A DNA stretch of 64,000 nucleotides from Clostridiales bacterium (GCA_018365455.1 JAGZJZ010000009.1:62001-126000), one strand, 5' to 3'; numbered from the stretch's first letter, positions 17,801 to 26,473 are shown. A program made the numbers and translations. Notes: generated by a model from the sequence alone, not told the origin.

Positions 17801-19299
17801 TTAGATGCCACGGAATTCGGTGATCCCAGGGACCACTTCCAGTTATCACCATTATAATAAAATACATTGTTATAGACATAACTTGGCGTGCTGCTTCCTG
17901 CCGCAATGTGCCTCCACACCATGCCGTCATTCTGGCTCAGGTTATAGCGCACAACATCTGTGTCATTGCCGCCCATGAGGAGCATAAATCCCATAGGGGT
18001 ATCGTGGCTGTAATTATATTCAAAAATAGTTCCTGCGCTCAGATAATCACTGTCATAGGAGCAGCCATCCTGGTTATATGACGGACCTCCGTAGCTTTCA
18101 TTATACCGGAACGTGGTATCAAATGCATTCCAGGACCATATTCCCGCATTTGCACCGGGGTTGGCACGCATAGTATGGTAGTGGAGTAAATTATTTTCTA
18201 CAATTGCTCCTTTTGTCTCACATACCAGAATTCCGTCTCCTCCGATATCGGACACGTCGTTGTTCAGAACCTTATAATTTCTCTGTGCCTGGTCTTTGTA
18301 ACGGATATTGTTGCTGCGGGAGCCGTCATTTGCTCCATTGTTATCCGCATCGTTATTGGGATCATAATCGCTTTTATTTGGATCATTGTGCCGGAAATTA
18401 TCTAAATCGGAGATACGGATCCCTTTAATTCCGGTACGGTCACATTTCTCAATCCGGTTATTTTGAATGGTTACACCGTCAAAGTACGGATAAATGCCTG
18501 CTTTAGAACTGAAAATAACCTCAATTCCTATACCGCCGTCTACCTTATTCACGCCTCTGTTTTCGTTTCCGTCCACATCATGGACATAGCAGCCATCGAT
18601 CACTACGCCTTTATAAGAACGGTCTTCCAGCCCTTTGTAGGTATCTGCCGCACGTTCATCCACTGTTACATGGATACCCAGCCGTCTTGGAAGTTCATCA
18701 TCCTTGTTGGATGCACCGGACTGCCAGTTAGCTGTGAAATCATTGTCGTTGGTTACTTCAATACCCGTAACCGTAGTGTATTCCATATTTTCAATTAAAA
18801 TAGCTTCTTTATGGCCTGCATATTCAGGCGTTCCGTCAGTGTTAGTGCCTCCGGTCTTTCGAAAACCGCCTGCATTGATCACCGGCATGTTGCCCTCGCC
18901 GTAACTGCTGATCAGAATCGGCCTTTCCTCTGTTCCTTTTCCCTTGGGATACAGGCGCTGGTTATCGAAGATACTTCCTTTTTTCAGCAGGATAGAATCC
19001 CCGGGCTTTAATTCCACCACATTCACTTTATCCAGAGTCTGAAACGCCTTACCGGGCGATGTTCCATCATTTTCATCGCTTCCGTCCTCACTGTCCACAT
19101 AATAGACGGTTCCGTCAGCCACAGGTGCATATTCCATTACCACTGCCTGGTAACCATGCTGTTCCTGCGTACCTGTCTCGGCTTCTGTCCCAGCCCCTGC
19201 TTCCGCTGCCTGTGCCATAGCCGGCAAACCGGAAACGGTCATCGTACATGCCAGAAGAATACTCATCGCTCTGGCGGTCCATTGCTTTTTCAATCTCAT
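11815..19299 (-). CDS. Giant secreted beta-helix glycosidase, probable GH136 lacto-N-biosidase
   Basis: 2494 residues. Approximate domain order: signal peptide 1-32; right-handed beta-helix 50-640; ricin-like beta-trefoil 650-770; two malectin-like domains 775-1068; F5/8C (CBM32) 1075-1200; a cohesin-like beta-domain; one FIVAR; two long carbohydrate-binding-like domains, each followed by an InlB-B-like repeat; four FIVAR repeats; a Big_2 Ig-like domain; and two FN3 domains. The beta-helix contains QDGCSYDSD, giving Asp411/Asp418 (counted from the ATG at 19297-19299), seven apart. I recall the catalytic pair of Bifidobacterium longum LnbX (GH136) as two Asp with the same spacing. A foldase gene lies 44 bp upstream, as LnbY does with LnbX. 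GH136 enzymes release lacto-N-biose from host glycans. Other beta-helix families (PL, GH110, GH141) are not excluded. No LPXTG motif. Confidence 0.7.
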   Translation of the reverse strand: MRLKKQWTARAMSILLACTMTVSGLPAMAQAAEAGAGTEAETGTQEQHGYQAVVMEYAPVADGTVYYVDSEDGSDENDGTSPGKAFQTLDKVNVVELKPGDSILLKKGSIFDNQRLYPKGKGTEERPILISSYGEGNMPVINAGGFRKTGGTNTDGTPEYAGHKEAILIENMEYTTVTGIEVTNDNDFTANWQSGASNKDDELPRRLGIHVTVDERAADTYKGLEDRSYKGVVIDGCYVHDVDGNENRGVNKVDGGIGIEVIFSSKAGIYPYFDGVTIQNNRIEKCDRTGIKGIRISDLDNFRHNDPNKSDYDPNNDADNNGANDGSRSNNIRYKDQAQRNYKVLNNDVSDIGGDGILVCETKGAIVENNLLHYHTMRANPGANAGIWSWNAFDTTFRYNESYGGPSYNQDGCSYDSDYLSAGTIFEYNYSHDTPMGFMLLMGGNDTDVVRYNLSQNDGMVWRHIAAGSSTPSYVYNNVFYYNGDNWKWSLGSPNSVASNWNFYNNIFYNTSTKSNGEWGNVDWTKAGVAGNLVYNATGTYSKNEIAGAIHGDPEFVNPGGGADRADGNKDNIWSTLEAYQVKDSSAAIGAGTYVNVVPQTKQSNAGQWDYTSDRNATKDFYGNPLYNGVPDIGIHETTAASSRDFTIEKNAVYRVMNTDEMSYLELSASELALNKGEDNNQGFTFVGTKDGVKIRIWDSDANSYQYLSASDHTFTLSETEQTVWQTEDLHNGLFRIHTGDQYLSLAEGKVTVEASADTGAQQWYLKLEEHSSSFNAGGGEVEGFSPDQAFEEEKGQSGYYGEVKKVSGTASGAEEVYNTALTGSDFGYKIYAKQGEYNVKLNFAELENVKDRTFDILVNGEPYEVYTITGGSAVKEIGSVYPVDGIIDIRLVSAYNGDGDLTEAILNGISLERNAMSDVNMRLNCGGEAFDGLYADSLFPAGGSGYYGENTGTETGTRLPDPDAGMGTVLKSARSGEDFGYKFKAQPGNYRVKLYFNEVNDEEHVFDVTINGKTVKENFNIKEEAGGKEKAVDITAYTESQNGLIDIHFTAKAGSKAMVNAIVVEPYAGIEGDNLAVGKTVNASSEKGSNTADKAIDDNQSTRWSAQDSGDQWYQVDLGKNYMINNVAVDWTPGAYATKYHVEISEDGVDFTTAATVNGALPGLNVTTLDSEVARYIRITGEEKNDSWGISMTELGVYGTEVRGNAGVNVATNHIEETDSDYNLNIGAQNIYKRYKTMTVKMTYDSQKAEYVEAKTDLNTASLVHISTSEPDLTDPENAVVTSVFRIKKADGFMEAAEILSARFTALSQDKTPVFTEIDLTNAAGHVTSLPVKKVFIPDEVSKELLTAFIAEAVTLHDEAVVGDMRGQYPKEAKDAFYKAILAAQETAEHPDSTADSYKESYLALEEAVTVFKNSVVVAKYTSYHRDYAIDTEANYSGGTAKVENQALKLSLSGSGKVHVVDQDATPLKEGTYYTRFSVNNLSDQTRFVIKLTTGNEIVVGIDGTSNWFWEDGKTYGYFKGFGVSVNTEYELQVNLVMTGANTCTLEPIINGVSLGKSGNIYHDGAAGRAGFSTRNVARTFNVKEFYFTNAPKHVIQVTSSGKGSVSQTGEVTAFEEADKTLFFTPEEGESLTKVLADGVDVTDQVVDNAYTFAYIRDDHTLEATFTGDGGSGEEEEKVTYHQDYNVEDTADYTGNLLESSVVEEDGVKIKLNKGSDSNFPMAMDTNAPEITEGTFYTRFAIDDLSDQNLFDIKTGDGGFIRIGYEVDAAAGRAAWFYDKSGNNPGWGDFNETTPLTANEEHELKVTFIKNGTTNYDITLVVDGVNLGTKTLAYAQTPGKFGFGARRTGKTYTVKEVYYTTEDEYRIDVTTGEHGSASQEGSVTVFGLSNKTIFFTPDAGYAVDKVLVDGTETEVTDSQYTFTDITGNHSLAVSFKETEAPVVDKSALQNLYDENTGKLAEDYTPDSWSAFDGAMKAAKEVLDSETADQGAVDGAKAALEAAIKGLIPAEIPVPADKTELQALYDQNADKAAEDYTPDSYALFDGAMKAAKEVLDLETATQDDVDQVLQTLRDAIAQLKDAGSQEDMKEALRLLYEANITREEGKYTPESWNVFAEAMDEAKRVLDDPQAVQEQVDQAKDALQSAIDGLIIKEPVPEVNKTALKNLYDANTGKDQSKYTPDSWTAFTNAMNQAEAVLNDNEATQEQVDAAYGELEKAAAGLTHIPAPVVKVTGVKLAQKSAVLSAKGASIKLKATVLPENASDKSVTWKSKDKKIATVDATGKVTAVGNGSTRITVTTKDGKKTAECTVKVQIVKKPAKVTGTKVNKTTKTTLTLSWNKVKGADSYKVYVYKSNKKWKDFETTKKTSITLKGLSAGTKYTVKVAAVNKGGRGAYSTGASAATRPSAARLGTIKKNGSGSIKLSYSKVNGARYDIYMKTGKGDYRKVTTATKTSAVVKGLKKGKTYRFKVRTFIRTKGKNYYGSDSNVKKYKVK

Positions 19300-19346
19300 C
19301 AAATTTTCCTCCTTTTTCTCTGATATAGCCAGCCTTTATTTTTTAG

Positions 19347-20087
19347 CTACATCACTGCCTTCTTAACTGCCTCTTCCATCACCTCCGGCTTTTTTATTTG
19401 AATGTCTGCTTTCGCAAGCATATCTTCCATATATTGATCAAATTTTTCCTTTAAGCCCAGATCCTCCACGCTTGCCTTCACCGTCTCAAAATCTTCATTC
19501 TGGAAATATTCCAGGTTCTCTTCGTAGATCTCCTGCATCTCCTCATCCGATAAAGCAAGGGACTTGTCCCCGCTTAATTCCCGGATTACCTGAAGTCTTA
19601 AATTCTGGTTCAGATAGTCATAATACTGGCTCTCAGGGAAACTTGTAATCCCGTAAAACACCTCATCATTGCTCTTTTTCTCCTGTCGCTGTGCGTTCTC
19701 GCTCTCCATCTGCTTTTGAATAGACGGATAATCGATTGCTTGAATCAATCCCTTATCCTGCGCCAATTTCTGAAGAATCTTATCCGCTGCTATTTCCCGG
19801 ACAGCCTTATCCATTACACAAGTTAAAGCACTTTCCTCTCCGTTATAACTTTTTTCCCATGAAAATCCTGCTGAATCCAGGTGATAGGTATTCATCCATT
19901 CATTGCGGATGGACAGCCGTAACCCGGTTGCTGCAAATGCAATTTCTTCCTGATAAATGGGAATGTCATTTACAACAGCTACAATCCTTTTATTTTTCCC
20001 TGGAAAGCAGGTAAAAAGAATACCTGCTGCAACAATTAAAATCACTGCTGACAGTATGTATAATTTAAATTTCGTCTTTTTTATCAA
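19347..20087 (-). CDS. Membrane-anchored SurA-like foldase, candidate LnbY-type chaperone of the GH136 enzyme
   Basis: 246 residues: one N-terminal membrane anchor (about 9-29), then a SurA/PrsA N-terminal-type chaperone domain beginning RIVAVVNDIPIYQEEIAFA, with long helices to the end. The parvulin PPIase domain of PrsA and SurA is absent. The translation start is a TTG at 20085-20087 with an AAGGAG site 9-10 bases upstream. The gene immediately precedes the giant beta-helix enzyme gene and is probably co-transcribed with it. In Bifidobacterium longum, LnbY is a dedicated chaperone needed for LnbX activity, and Clostridial GH136 enzymes have a matching helical partner or domain. A similar role is inferred here from gene order and fold, not shown. 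Confidence 0.72.
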   Translation of the reverse strand: MIKKTKFKLYILSAVILIVAAGILFTCFPGKNKRIVAVVNDIPIYQEEIAFAATGLRLSIRNEWMNTYHLDSAGFSWEKSYNGEESALTCVMDKAVREIAADKILQKLAQDKGLIQAIDYPSIQKQMESENAQRQEKKSNDEVFYGITSFPESQYYDYLNQNLRLQVIRELSGDKSLALSDEEMQEIYEENLEYFQNEDFETVKASVEDLGLKEKFDQYMEDMLAKADIQIKKPEVMEEAVKKAVM

Positions 20088-20124
20088 AATATCCCGCTCC
20101 TTCCCACATGACTGGTCTCATTTT

Positions 20125-20257
20125 GTTACAGTTCAGACAAGCTGCCCTGTTACTGCAAAAATCCATTTATAATCGCTTACGTGATGGGATTTTTGAACTC
20201 CTGAATCACTTTCTCACAGTATGCGCAGTAAATGCGCATACCTGTCTGAACTGTTAC
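20125..20257. mobile_element. MITE-like element with terminal inverted repeats and 8-bp target duplication
   Basis: The 133-bp element starts GTTACAGTTCAGACA and ends with the near-perfect reverse complement TGTCTGAACTGTTAC. It is flanked on both sides by the direct repeat CTCATTTT (20117-20124 and 20258-20265). Inside are two further hairpins: CAAAAATCC/GGATTTTTG (20156-20164 and 20187-20195) and GTATGCGCA/TGCGCATAC (20219-20227 and 20233-20241). It holds no gene. It lies 37 bp upstream of the foldase start and may supply or alter its promoter or leader. An 8-bp duplication is consistent with several IS families; the parent element is not in the window. Confidence 0.65.
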
Positions 20258-20399
20258 CTCATTTTATCATTGAACTTGATCTATTTCCTTGTACCCTGGT
20301 TATTTTTATTGATCTAAAGTCAGGTATGGAGATGCAGTCCACGCCTTTTTTTGGATCTAATAAATATTGGTACGTTGCTTATTTCATGCCCATACACAT

Positions 20400-20445
20400 A
20401 AAAAGACATCTGCTTGAAAACACAGGTTTTCAATTCAGATGTCTT
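20400..20445 (-). terminator. Intrinsic terminator of the GLUG/lipase operon
   Basis: The outer stem AAGACATCTG/CAGATGTCTT (20403-20412 and 20436-20445) and inner stem TTGAAAAC/GTTTTCAA (20414-20421 and 20426-20433) are followed on the minus strand by a T run (20400-20404). It lies 40 bases after the stop of the giant GLUG gene. Confidence 0.88.
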
Positions 20446-20484
20446 AATGTCTTAGTTCCTTTTAAAAGTAAGAGGAGGTATCTG

Positions 20485-23400
20485 TTATAGCTCTATTTTC
20501 TTTAATTTTGGCATAGATGTCCCTTCTTCCATATACCACACATGATTGAAGTCCCAGTCCACAAAGGTTTTTCTCTTCTTAAGTTCCCCCTCTGTCCTGC
20601 CTGTATCCTGGCAGTATTTCGGTTCCAGAGACTCTTTATTATAATAACAGTTATCTACATTGGTCTCATCACTGTGATAGCCATAGGCATTGAATGGATA
20701 TCCTTTATACTCTATTTCTGCTGTTCCTGTTGTATAGCAGTTTTTCACTTCCAGGTAAGCGTTACTGGCCACAAAGCTTAATCCCATTGCTGCACTGTAT
20801 GCCTTTATTTTACCATCAAAGAAGCAGTCTTCAAAGATTCCGCTTCGGGTATCTCCTATCAAGCCGCCTACATTCTTCTTTCCATAAATCATTCCGTCAA
20901 AATAACAGCGCTGCATAATGATTTTCGTGGCGGCACCTCCCAGTCCTCCTGTCTTTTCTGTACTAAATGCCCCCAATACATCCGTATCTCCGATCTGTGC
21001 CGAACTGCTGCAGTCCATGATTCTGATATTCTGTGCAAATCCAAATAATCCTCCTGAATTCCATGAATTATATGAGACAAACAGGCTTCCAAGTACTTCC
21101 CTATAAGATCCCACAATCTTACTGGCATCATCAATCGTACAATTCTCCATGTATGTATCTCCTGCCGCAAGGGCAACCAGCCCCGCTGTCCAGTAATTCC
21201 CCCTGACATCAAAGTTCTCTAAACGGATATTCTTGAAAACGGCTGACTGTGTCCTTGAAAAAAGACCGGTTGCATCCTGCTCCCGCTTCCCGCGGATTAC
21301 TGCATTTCGAATCGTATAGCCGCCACCGTCCAAACTCCCCGAGAAGCTTTCCTCTGAATTGATACTTGAATTTGTGTCAAAATATCCGATTGGCTCCCAG
21401 TCTATCCCGGCTAAATCAATATCATTTACTAATTTATAATGTCCCTTGAGGTTATCTCTAATCTGAGCCAGTTCTTCCGCCGTTGCAACCAGGTATGGGT
21501 TGTTTATTGTGCCCGGCTCGCTGGAATCTTCCCAATTCCCCGGAACTGCTATCAAATAGGGCTTATTCTCCGCAGTCTTTGCCCAAATAGATGACCACCA
21601 ATAGGAAGCATATGCATTTTCTCCCAGAGCTTTTGCTTCCTCCGTTAAAGCTTGATTCCCTTCCTCTGTAAACGTTACATCCCCGGTAAAATACACATTT
21701 TTGATACTGTTCTTCTCAGATAAAGGGTTAATTCCCAGTACGCTGGTAAATCCCCTCCCTGTTCCTGAAAAATGGCAGTACTGGACTCCATCATATCTTA
21801 TAAGTGAAGTTGTAGTATCAAATAATGCTTCCCCAAAGAGACCGCCTACATGATCATTTCCGACCACGGTTCCATCTGAATAACAGTTTTTATAATTACC
21901 ACCTGTTACCTGTCCGGTCATACCGCCGACGTAGTCCACACCTGTGACTTCTGCATCGGAATAACACTCCTCAACATACATATCGCTAATCCACTTTTGA
22001 TTCGCAAATCTCTCCTGGCTCCCAATCAGACCACCCACATATCGTACTCCTTTTACCTGCAAGCCTCTGTCTGTGTAGCTTCTGTATATCCTCACTGTCT
22101 TATCTGTCTTGCCGATCAGACCGCCCACATGCTCACCGCCTGAGACCATACCATTTGAAACAGAACAATTCAATATACTGCTGCCTGTATAATTATCAAT
22201 TGCCGCTCTTCTGACCTGGGCTTTCCCGGCTAAAACGCCTACCGCCAAGCTTCCCTCTGCATTAATCCTGACCCCATCTATTGCAACATTCCTGACAAGG
22301 GCATTGGTAAGCGAACCAAAAAATCCCACATTTTCTGTATCTGGCTTGTCTATTTTCAGGTTCTGAATCTTATATCCATTTCCATCGAATACGCCGCTGA
22401 AATTCTGGATTGGTTCCCATGGCTCCTCTTCCAAATCAATATCCTTCACTAATTTGTAAGAACCTGTGGGATTATCTGCAACCGCTCTTAGCTCTCCCGG
22501 CGTACTGATTTCCGTAAAAGCCTTTTTGGTTGTATCGGTCTGTGTGACCTGCTCTTTAAATCTTGCCGTAATTTCCAGATCTCCTTCTGCCCGGAACCTG
22601 TACTCTGCATCTTCCGATACCTTCCTTCCATCCGTATACCAGCCTTCTAATACATATCCTTCTACAGGCTGGGCCATAACCTTCACAAAGCTTCCGAACC
22701 TGACTATTCCGCCGCCAGTTACAATACCCTGCTTCGTATTTTCTGAAGAAGCTTGTATCGTGTAAACAGCGTTAGCTGCCTCTTCTCCGGTCATATTGAC
22801 ATCGGGTTCTATCACCTTATTACCCGGATCCCGCAGCGTATAATCCACGCCGGAACCATTTACTGCAGTCCCATTCTCGATATCCTCCTCATCAAATGCC
22901 GGTACTTCCGCCTGGAAGACATCCCCTTTACGGAGAGGTACGTCATAGTTGCAGACAATCCGGTTAATACTTTCCACTACAGGGTTAAATTCATTCACGG
23001 TATAAGTCATATCTCCATTATCTACTGCCGTCAGGGTCAAATGGTAAGATTCTGTTGCAGGCAGAAAAAACTGCTTTTCCCCATTACTGTTCACCGAGGA
23101 GATAATGCTGCTGCCTTCTATCTCCACAGGAGTATCCTGAATAATCGCTGCCACTTTCACACCAGAGGAGTCATAGACCTCCACATCCACAGGGCAATTG
23201 ACAGACAACACCCGGTACGAACCGTTGCTGAAGTGGTTCAGGTTCTCCAGGGGGGTGAAATTAGGGTCCATGGACTGCATCCAGGCAAGGCATAGCTCCG
23301 GATAATGGGCAGATGCGATCGGTTCCATATTCCCAATCAGCGTAACTGTTGCATCCAGGTCTTGTAAGGCATAATCTATGAACATCTTCGTCAGGAAATC

Positions 23401-26400
23401 TGCCATATTATCCACTGTTTCATCCGATATCGTCCCGATCCCTACTTCCGCAAGGCTATCCTTCACGCACTGTTTCACGTCTGGAGCCAATATCCTTATC
23501 ATTTCATCCTTTGTAGACTGATCCTGGATTATAGTTGCAAGTGCCATTCTTTTTATCAGTGAATCTATGAGATTTATGGATAATTGTTTTGTGAATTCCT
23601 TCCATTTGTCCGGCTCTTGTTCATACATACTTCCCATCATATCCCGGAGAATACTTTGATAATTCTCTACGTAATTGGCACGGCTGACAAAGACTTTCTC
23701 CGATAAGTCGTTTACGGTCTGTTCCAAAAATATATCCTGTGTTATATCATCTTCCTGATTATCCTTCAACGTTAAATTTTTAATAATCCACCCTGCCAGC
23801 ACCCCATTTCCAATACCCAGCCCTACTATGGTTTTGACGCCAACCTCTTCAGCGTTCCTAATCACCTCAGCGAGGATTCTCTTCATCCGAAAGTCATCTA
23901 CCACGTATTCCCCCGTACTGTCCAATGCCTGATAGCATTTCAGCATGGTTTCTTTTACCTCTTCGTAACCATCCTGGATACTGCTTGTGGGTATTGTATG
24001 GTCAATTCCATACCGGGTAAAATCAAAGTATTTGGGTGCCACCTTAGGCACCGGATCATTATTATTAATAATGTTATGGATATACTGGTATTCACTTTTG
24101 GAAACTTTGTTCTCATCCTTGGCTAAACTAAACAATGTCCCCGCCGGTACTTCAAATCCATATGCATATACATCACCCGGAAGAATCCGTTTGTCTCCTC
24201 CCACTACCTGATCCCGCAGGAGCGTAGCTGCAGTCAGGTTCACTACGGCTGATGCCCGGCTGTATCCGGTCATCCAAATTTTTATTTCATTTTCTATATT
24301 TTGCTCTTCCACATAATCATTCAAAAAACTGATTACCTGATCCCTGGCAATGGAGAAGCCCTCATGTTCACCGTTCTCTCCCAATCGGAAATTACCTGCC
24401 CATTCCGCCTCATAGCCTGCTCCTCTGACCGCCATCGCAATTAAGGTGTAATCCTTTTCTCCATCATTTATGATTTTGTTTCCTGCAATCACCCCAATGG
24501 AATCCCGTTCCGGCTTAACCTCAAATGCATGATTATACAAGATATCCCCAAACCCGATATCCGATAAAAGCCTGTCCGCATTCTTACTTTTTTTATCATA
24601 GGGCGCTTCATTGCTTCCAAATGCCGACATTGCAAAACTTAATGACATTGTTGACAGACTGGGGTTATAGTGTAAGGAATCCTCATAGAAGTAGGAGTCC
24701 TCATAGTAGCATTTACCGCTGTAATCCTGATCCGAACCGGATGCATAGAGAAATTCCAGCTCCCCCGAAGCGCCCCCTTCCACATATTCGATAGAATCCA
24801 GAATGGGGTATCCATCATTTCGATTCTCTTCGTCAATTAAAAAGGGCTTCTGTATGGAACCATTAAAATCCCTGAGCTTTTCCTTTTGCAGAATACGAAT
24901 ATTGTTTTCTGAACCGGATGCACTGCCAGCTGCACGTCCAATCCCTCTGATGCCATTGGCTAATATATAACTTTTCAGAATCATACTCTCTGCATATCCT
25001 GCTATACCCCCAAGCATCATCGAATTGGCGGCCACGATTTCACCTGAGTTGTAGCAGTTGCTTAAGGAGGCATACTTATCGTCCATATTGAACCGCCCAA
25101 TTACTCCCCCTGCCACAGAGGCTGTGAGCGCAGCTACGGATGCATTGTTATAACAATCGGATATGGTAATATTGCCATCTACTTTTCCTACCAGTCCTCC
25201 TACGATGCTCTCCGCCGCCACCTGTCCTTTATTGGCATTCTTCAATAAATTCACCCGGATACGGGAGTCACCGTTATTAATCACGCTACCGATCACCCCT
25301 CCAACTTCTTTTATACCGTAGACGTCCGCCTTGTTGTAATTGGACTCCGCCACAGATGTCACAATTCCCTGTACGGTAACCGGCGTACTGAACAACTGCC
25401 CAATGATACCGCCGGTCTGTTCACTGCCGCGGATTTTCCCTGAAGTGATACAGCTTTTTATATCACTGTCTACCGACATTCCCACGATGCCACCGGTTAT
25501 TTTTCCCCAAAGTGTTCCTGCGAATCTGCAGCCGGATACCTTCGATAAGGATAAATATCCAACCAGCCCTCCTGCATACTCACTTTCCGTGTTCAGTTCC
25601 CCTTGTACGGAGCATCCGGATACCGTACTTTGTACTGCTGATCCTGCTAATACACCTGAATAGGTTGCCGCTCCCTCTTGCCCGGATATCTTCACTGTCA
25701 GATTTTTAATTTCTGCATCTTGAATGAGTCCGAACAACCCCTGATATACTCCCTGGGATCCCAGATACAAACCAGTGATCATAAATCCATTGCCGTCAAA
25801 GGTACCGCTGAAATTCGAAATTGGACTCCATGGAAGGGAATTTCCGTTTTCCCCTCCATTCAGATCTATATCTGCGGTAAGCTGAAAATACGTTCCGGAA
25901 AACGCATTGCCAGAATCGGAATATTCCTGCATCTGTATCAAGTTCTCCGCATTCTCAATCAGATAGGGGTTTTGCTCCGTACCATCTCCTCGAAAATCCA
26001 GGATTGCCCGTGAAGACCTTGCAACTATCTTTGCCGCCTGCTCTTCATTTGATTTCCTAACTTCCTCCGCTTTCTCTAATTCCTCCCTGGCTTCCTGCCT
26101 CCAGGCTTCGAGTTCCAACTCCAGATCTTCCTGCATCACCTCTTCTGTCGGTTCATCAGATAAAGTACTTTCCTCCTCAGAATCCTCCTCCAGAACCTGC
26201 TGTTCCGTCTCCTCCTGTATCGCTTCTGTGATCACCTCTTCCGTCGATTCATCGGATAAAGTGCTTTCCCAAGTCTCCTCTTCAAAAATCTGATATTCCG
26301 TTTCCTCCCTTACAGCTGCCGCCCGTACCGTCTCCGCCGGAATCAAACTTACCGCCATAACAGCTGATAGCAGTATTGCTGTTATCCGGGTCCCAATTGC

Positions 26401-26424
26401 ACTTTTTCTCTTCTTTTTTCCCAT
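20485..26424 (-). CDS. Giant secreted GLUG-repeat protein with embedded lipase-like alpha/beta-hydrolase domain
   Basis: About 1979 residues. The ATG at 26422-26424 has AAAGGAGAGA upstream. A signal peptide (about 1-37) is followed by an acidic coiled-coil stretch with a duplicated STLSDExTEEV unit. A first GLUG-rich beta-solenoid region follows. A lipase-like domain then contains the nucleophile elbow WMTGYSRASAVVNL with Ser near residue 720, preceded by an acidic/hydrophobic strand typical of lipase class 3-like folds. After it come beta-domains, one InlB-B-like repeat (LEGWYTDGRKVSE) and a second large GLUG array. The canonical GxSxG is GYSRA here. GLUG repeats occur in surface adhesins and IgA1-protease N-termini. 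The substrate is unknown. It is third in an operon with a DUF6273 protein and a foldase lipoprotein. No sortase motif was seen. Confidence 0.75.
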   Translation of the reverse strand: MGKKKRKSAIGTRITAILLSAVMAVSLIPAETVRAAAVREETEYQIFEEETWESTLSDESTEEVITEAIQEETEQQVLEEDSEEESTLSDEPTEEVMQEDLELELEAWRQEAREELEKAEEVRKSNEEQAAKIVARSSRAILDFRGDGTEQNPYLIENAENLIQMQEYSDSGNAFSGTYFQLTADIDLNGGENGNSLPWSPISNFSGTFDGNGFMITGLYLGSQGVYQGLFGLIQDAEIKNLTVKISGQEGAATYSGVLAGSAVQSTVSGCSVQGELNTESEYAGGLVGYLSLSKVSGCRFAGTLWGKITGGIVGMSVDSDIKSCITSGKIRGSEQTGGIIGQLFSTPVTVQGIVTSVAESNYNKADVYGIKEVGGVIGSVINNGDSRIRVNLLKNANKGQVAAESIVGGLVGKVDGNITISDCYNNASVAALTASVAGGVIGRFNMDDKYASLSNCYNSGEIVAANSMMLGGIAGYAESMILKSYILANGIRGIGRAAGSASGSENNIRILQKEKLRDFNGSIQKPFLIDEENRNDGYPILDSIEYVEGGASGELEFLYASGSDQDYSGKCYYEDSYFYEDSLHYNPSLSTMSLSFAMSAFGSNEAPYDKKSKNADRLLSDIGFGDILYNHAFEVKPERDSIGVIAGNKIINDGEKDYTLIAMAVRGAGYEAEWAGNFRLGENGEHEGFSIARDQVISFLNDYVEEQNIENEIKIWMTGYSRASAVVNLTAATLLRDQVVGGDKRILPGDVYAYGFEVPAGTLFSLAKDENKVSKSEYQYIHNIINNNDPVPKVAPKYFDFTRYGIDHTIPTSSIQDGYEEVKETMLKCYQALDSTGEYVVDDFRMKRILAEVIRNAEEVGVKTIVGLGIGNGVLAGWIIKNLTLKDNQEDDITQDIFLEQTVNDLSEKVFVSRANYVENYQSILRDMMGSMYEQEPDKWKEFTKQLSINLIDSLIKRMALATIIQDQSTKDEMIRILAPDVKQCVKDSLAEVGIGTISDETVDNMADFLTKMFIDYALQDLDATVTLIGNMEPIASAHYPELCLAWMQSMDPNFTPLENLNHFSNGSYRVLSVNCPVDVEVYDSSGVKVAAIIQDTPVEIEGSSIISSVNSNGEKQFFLPATESYHLTLTAVDNGDMTYTVNEFNPVVESINRIVCNYDVPLRKGDVFQAEVPAFDEEDIENGTAVNGSGVDYTLRDPGNKVIEPDVNMTGEEAANAVYTIQASSENTKQGIVTGGGIVRFGSFVKVMAQPVEGYVLEGWYTDGRKVSEDAEYRFRAEGDLEITARFKEQVTQTDTTKKAFTEISTPGELRAVADNPTGSYKLVKDIDLEEEPWEPIQNFSGVFDGNGYKIQNLKIDKPDTENVGFFGSLTNALVRNVAIDGVRINAEGSLAVGVLAGKAQVRRAAIDNYTGSSILNCSVSNGMVSGGEHVGGLIGKTDKTVRIYRSYTDRGLQVKGVRYVGGLIGSQERFANQKWISDMYVEECYSDAEVTGVDYVGGMTGQVTGGNYKNCYSDGTVVGNDHVGGLFGEALFDTTTSLIRYDGVQYCHFSGTGRGFTSVLGINPLSEKNSIKNVYFTGDVTFTEEGNQALTEEAKALGENAYASYWWSSIWAKTAENKPYLIAVPGNWEDSSEPGTINNPYLVATAEELAQIRDNLKGHYKLVNDIDLAGIDWEPIGYFDTNSSINSEESFSGSLDGGGYTIRNAVIRGKREQDATGLFSRTQSAVFKNIRLENFDVRGNYWTAGLVALAAGDTYMENCTIDDASKIVGSYREVLGSLFVSYNSWNSGGLFGFAQNIRIMDCSSSAQIGDTDVLGAFSTEKTGGLGGAATKIIMQRCYFDGMIYGKKNVGGLIGDTRSGIFEDCFFDGKIKAYSAAMGLSFVASNAYLEVKNCYTTGTAEIEYKGYPFNAYGYHSDETNVDNCYYNKESLEPKYCQDTGRTEGELKKRKTFVDWDFNHVWYMEEGTSMPKLKKIEL

Positions 26425-26473
26425 TGTTTTTCTCTCCTTTTTCATTTGTGCGTATCCACCAGTCACAAATACT

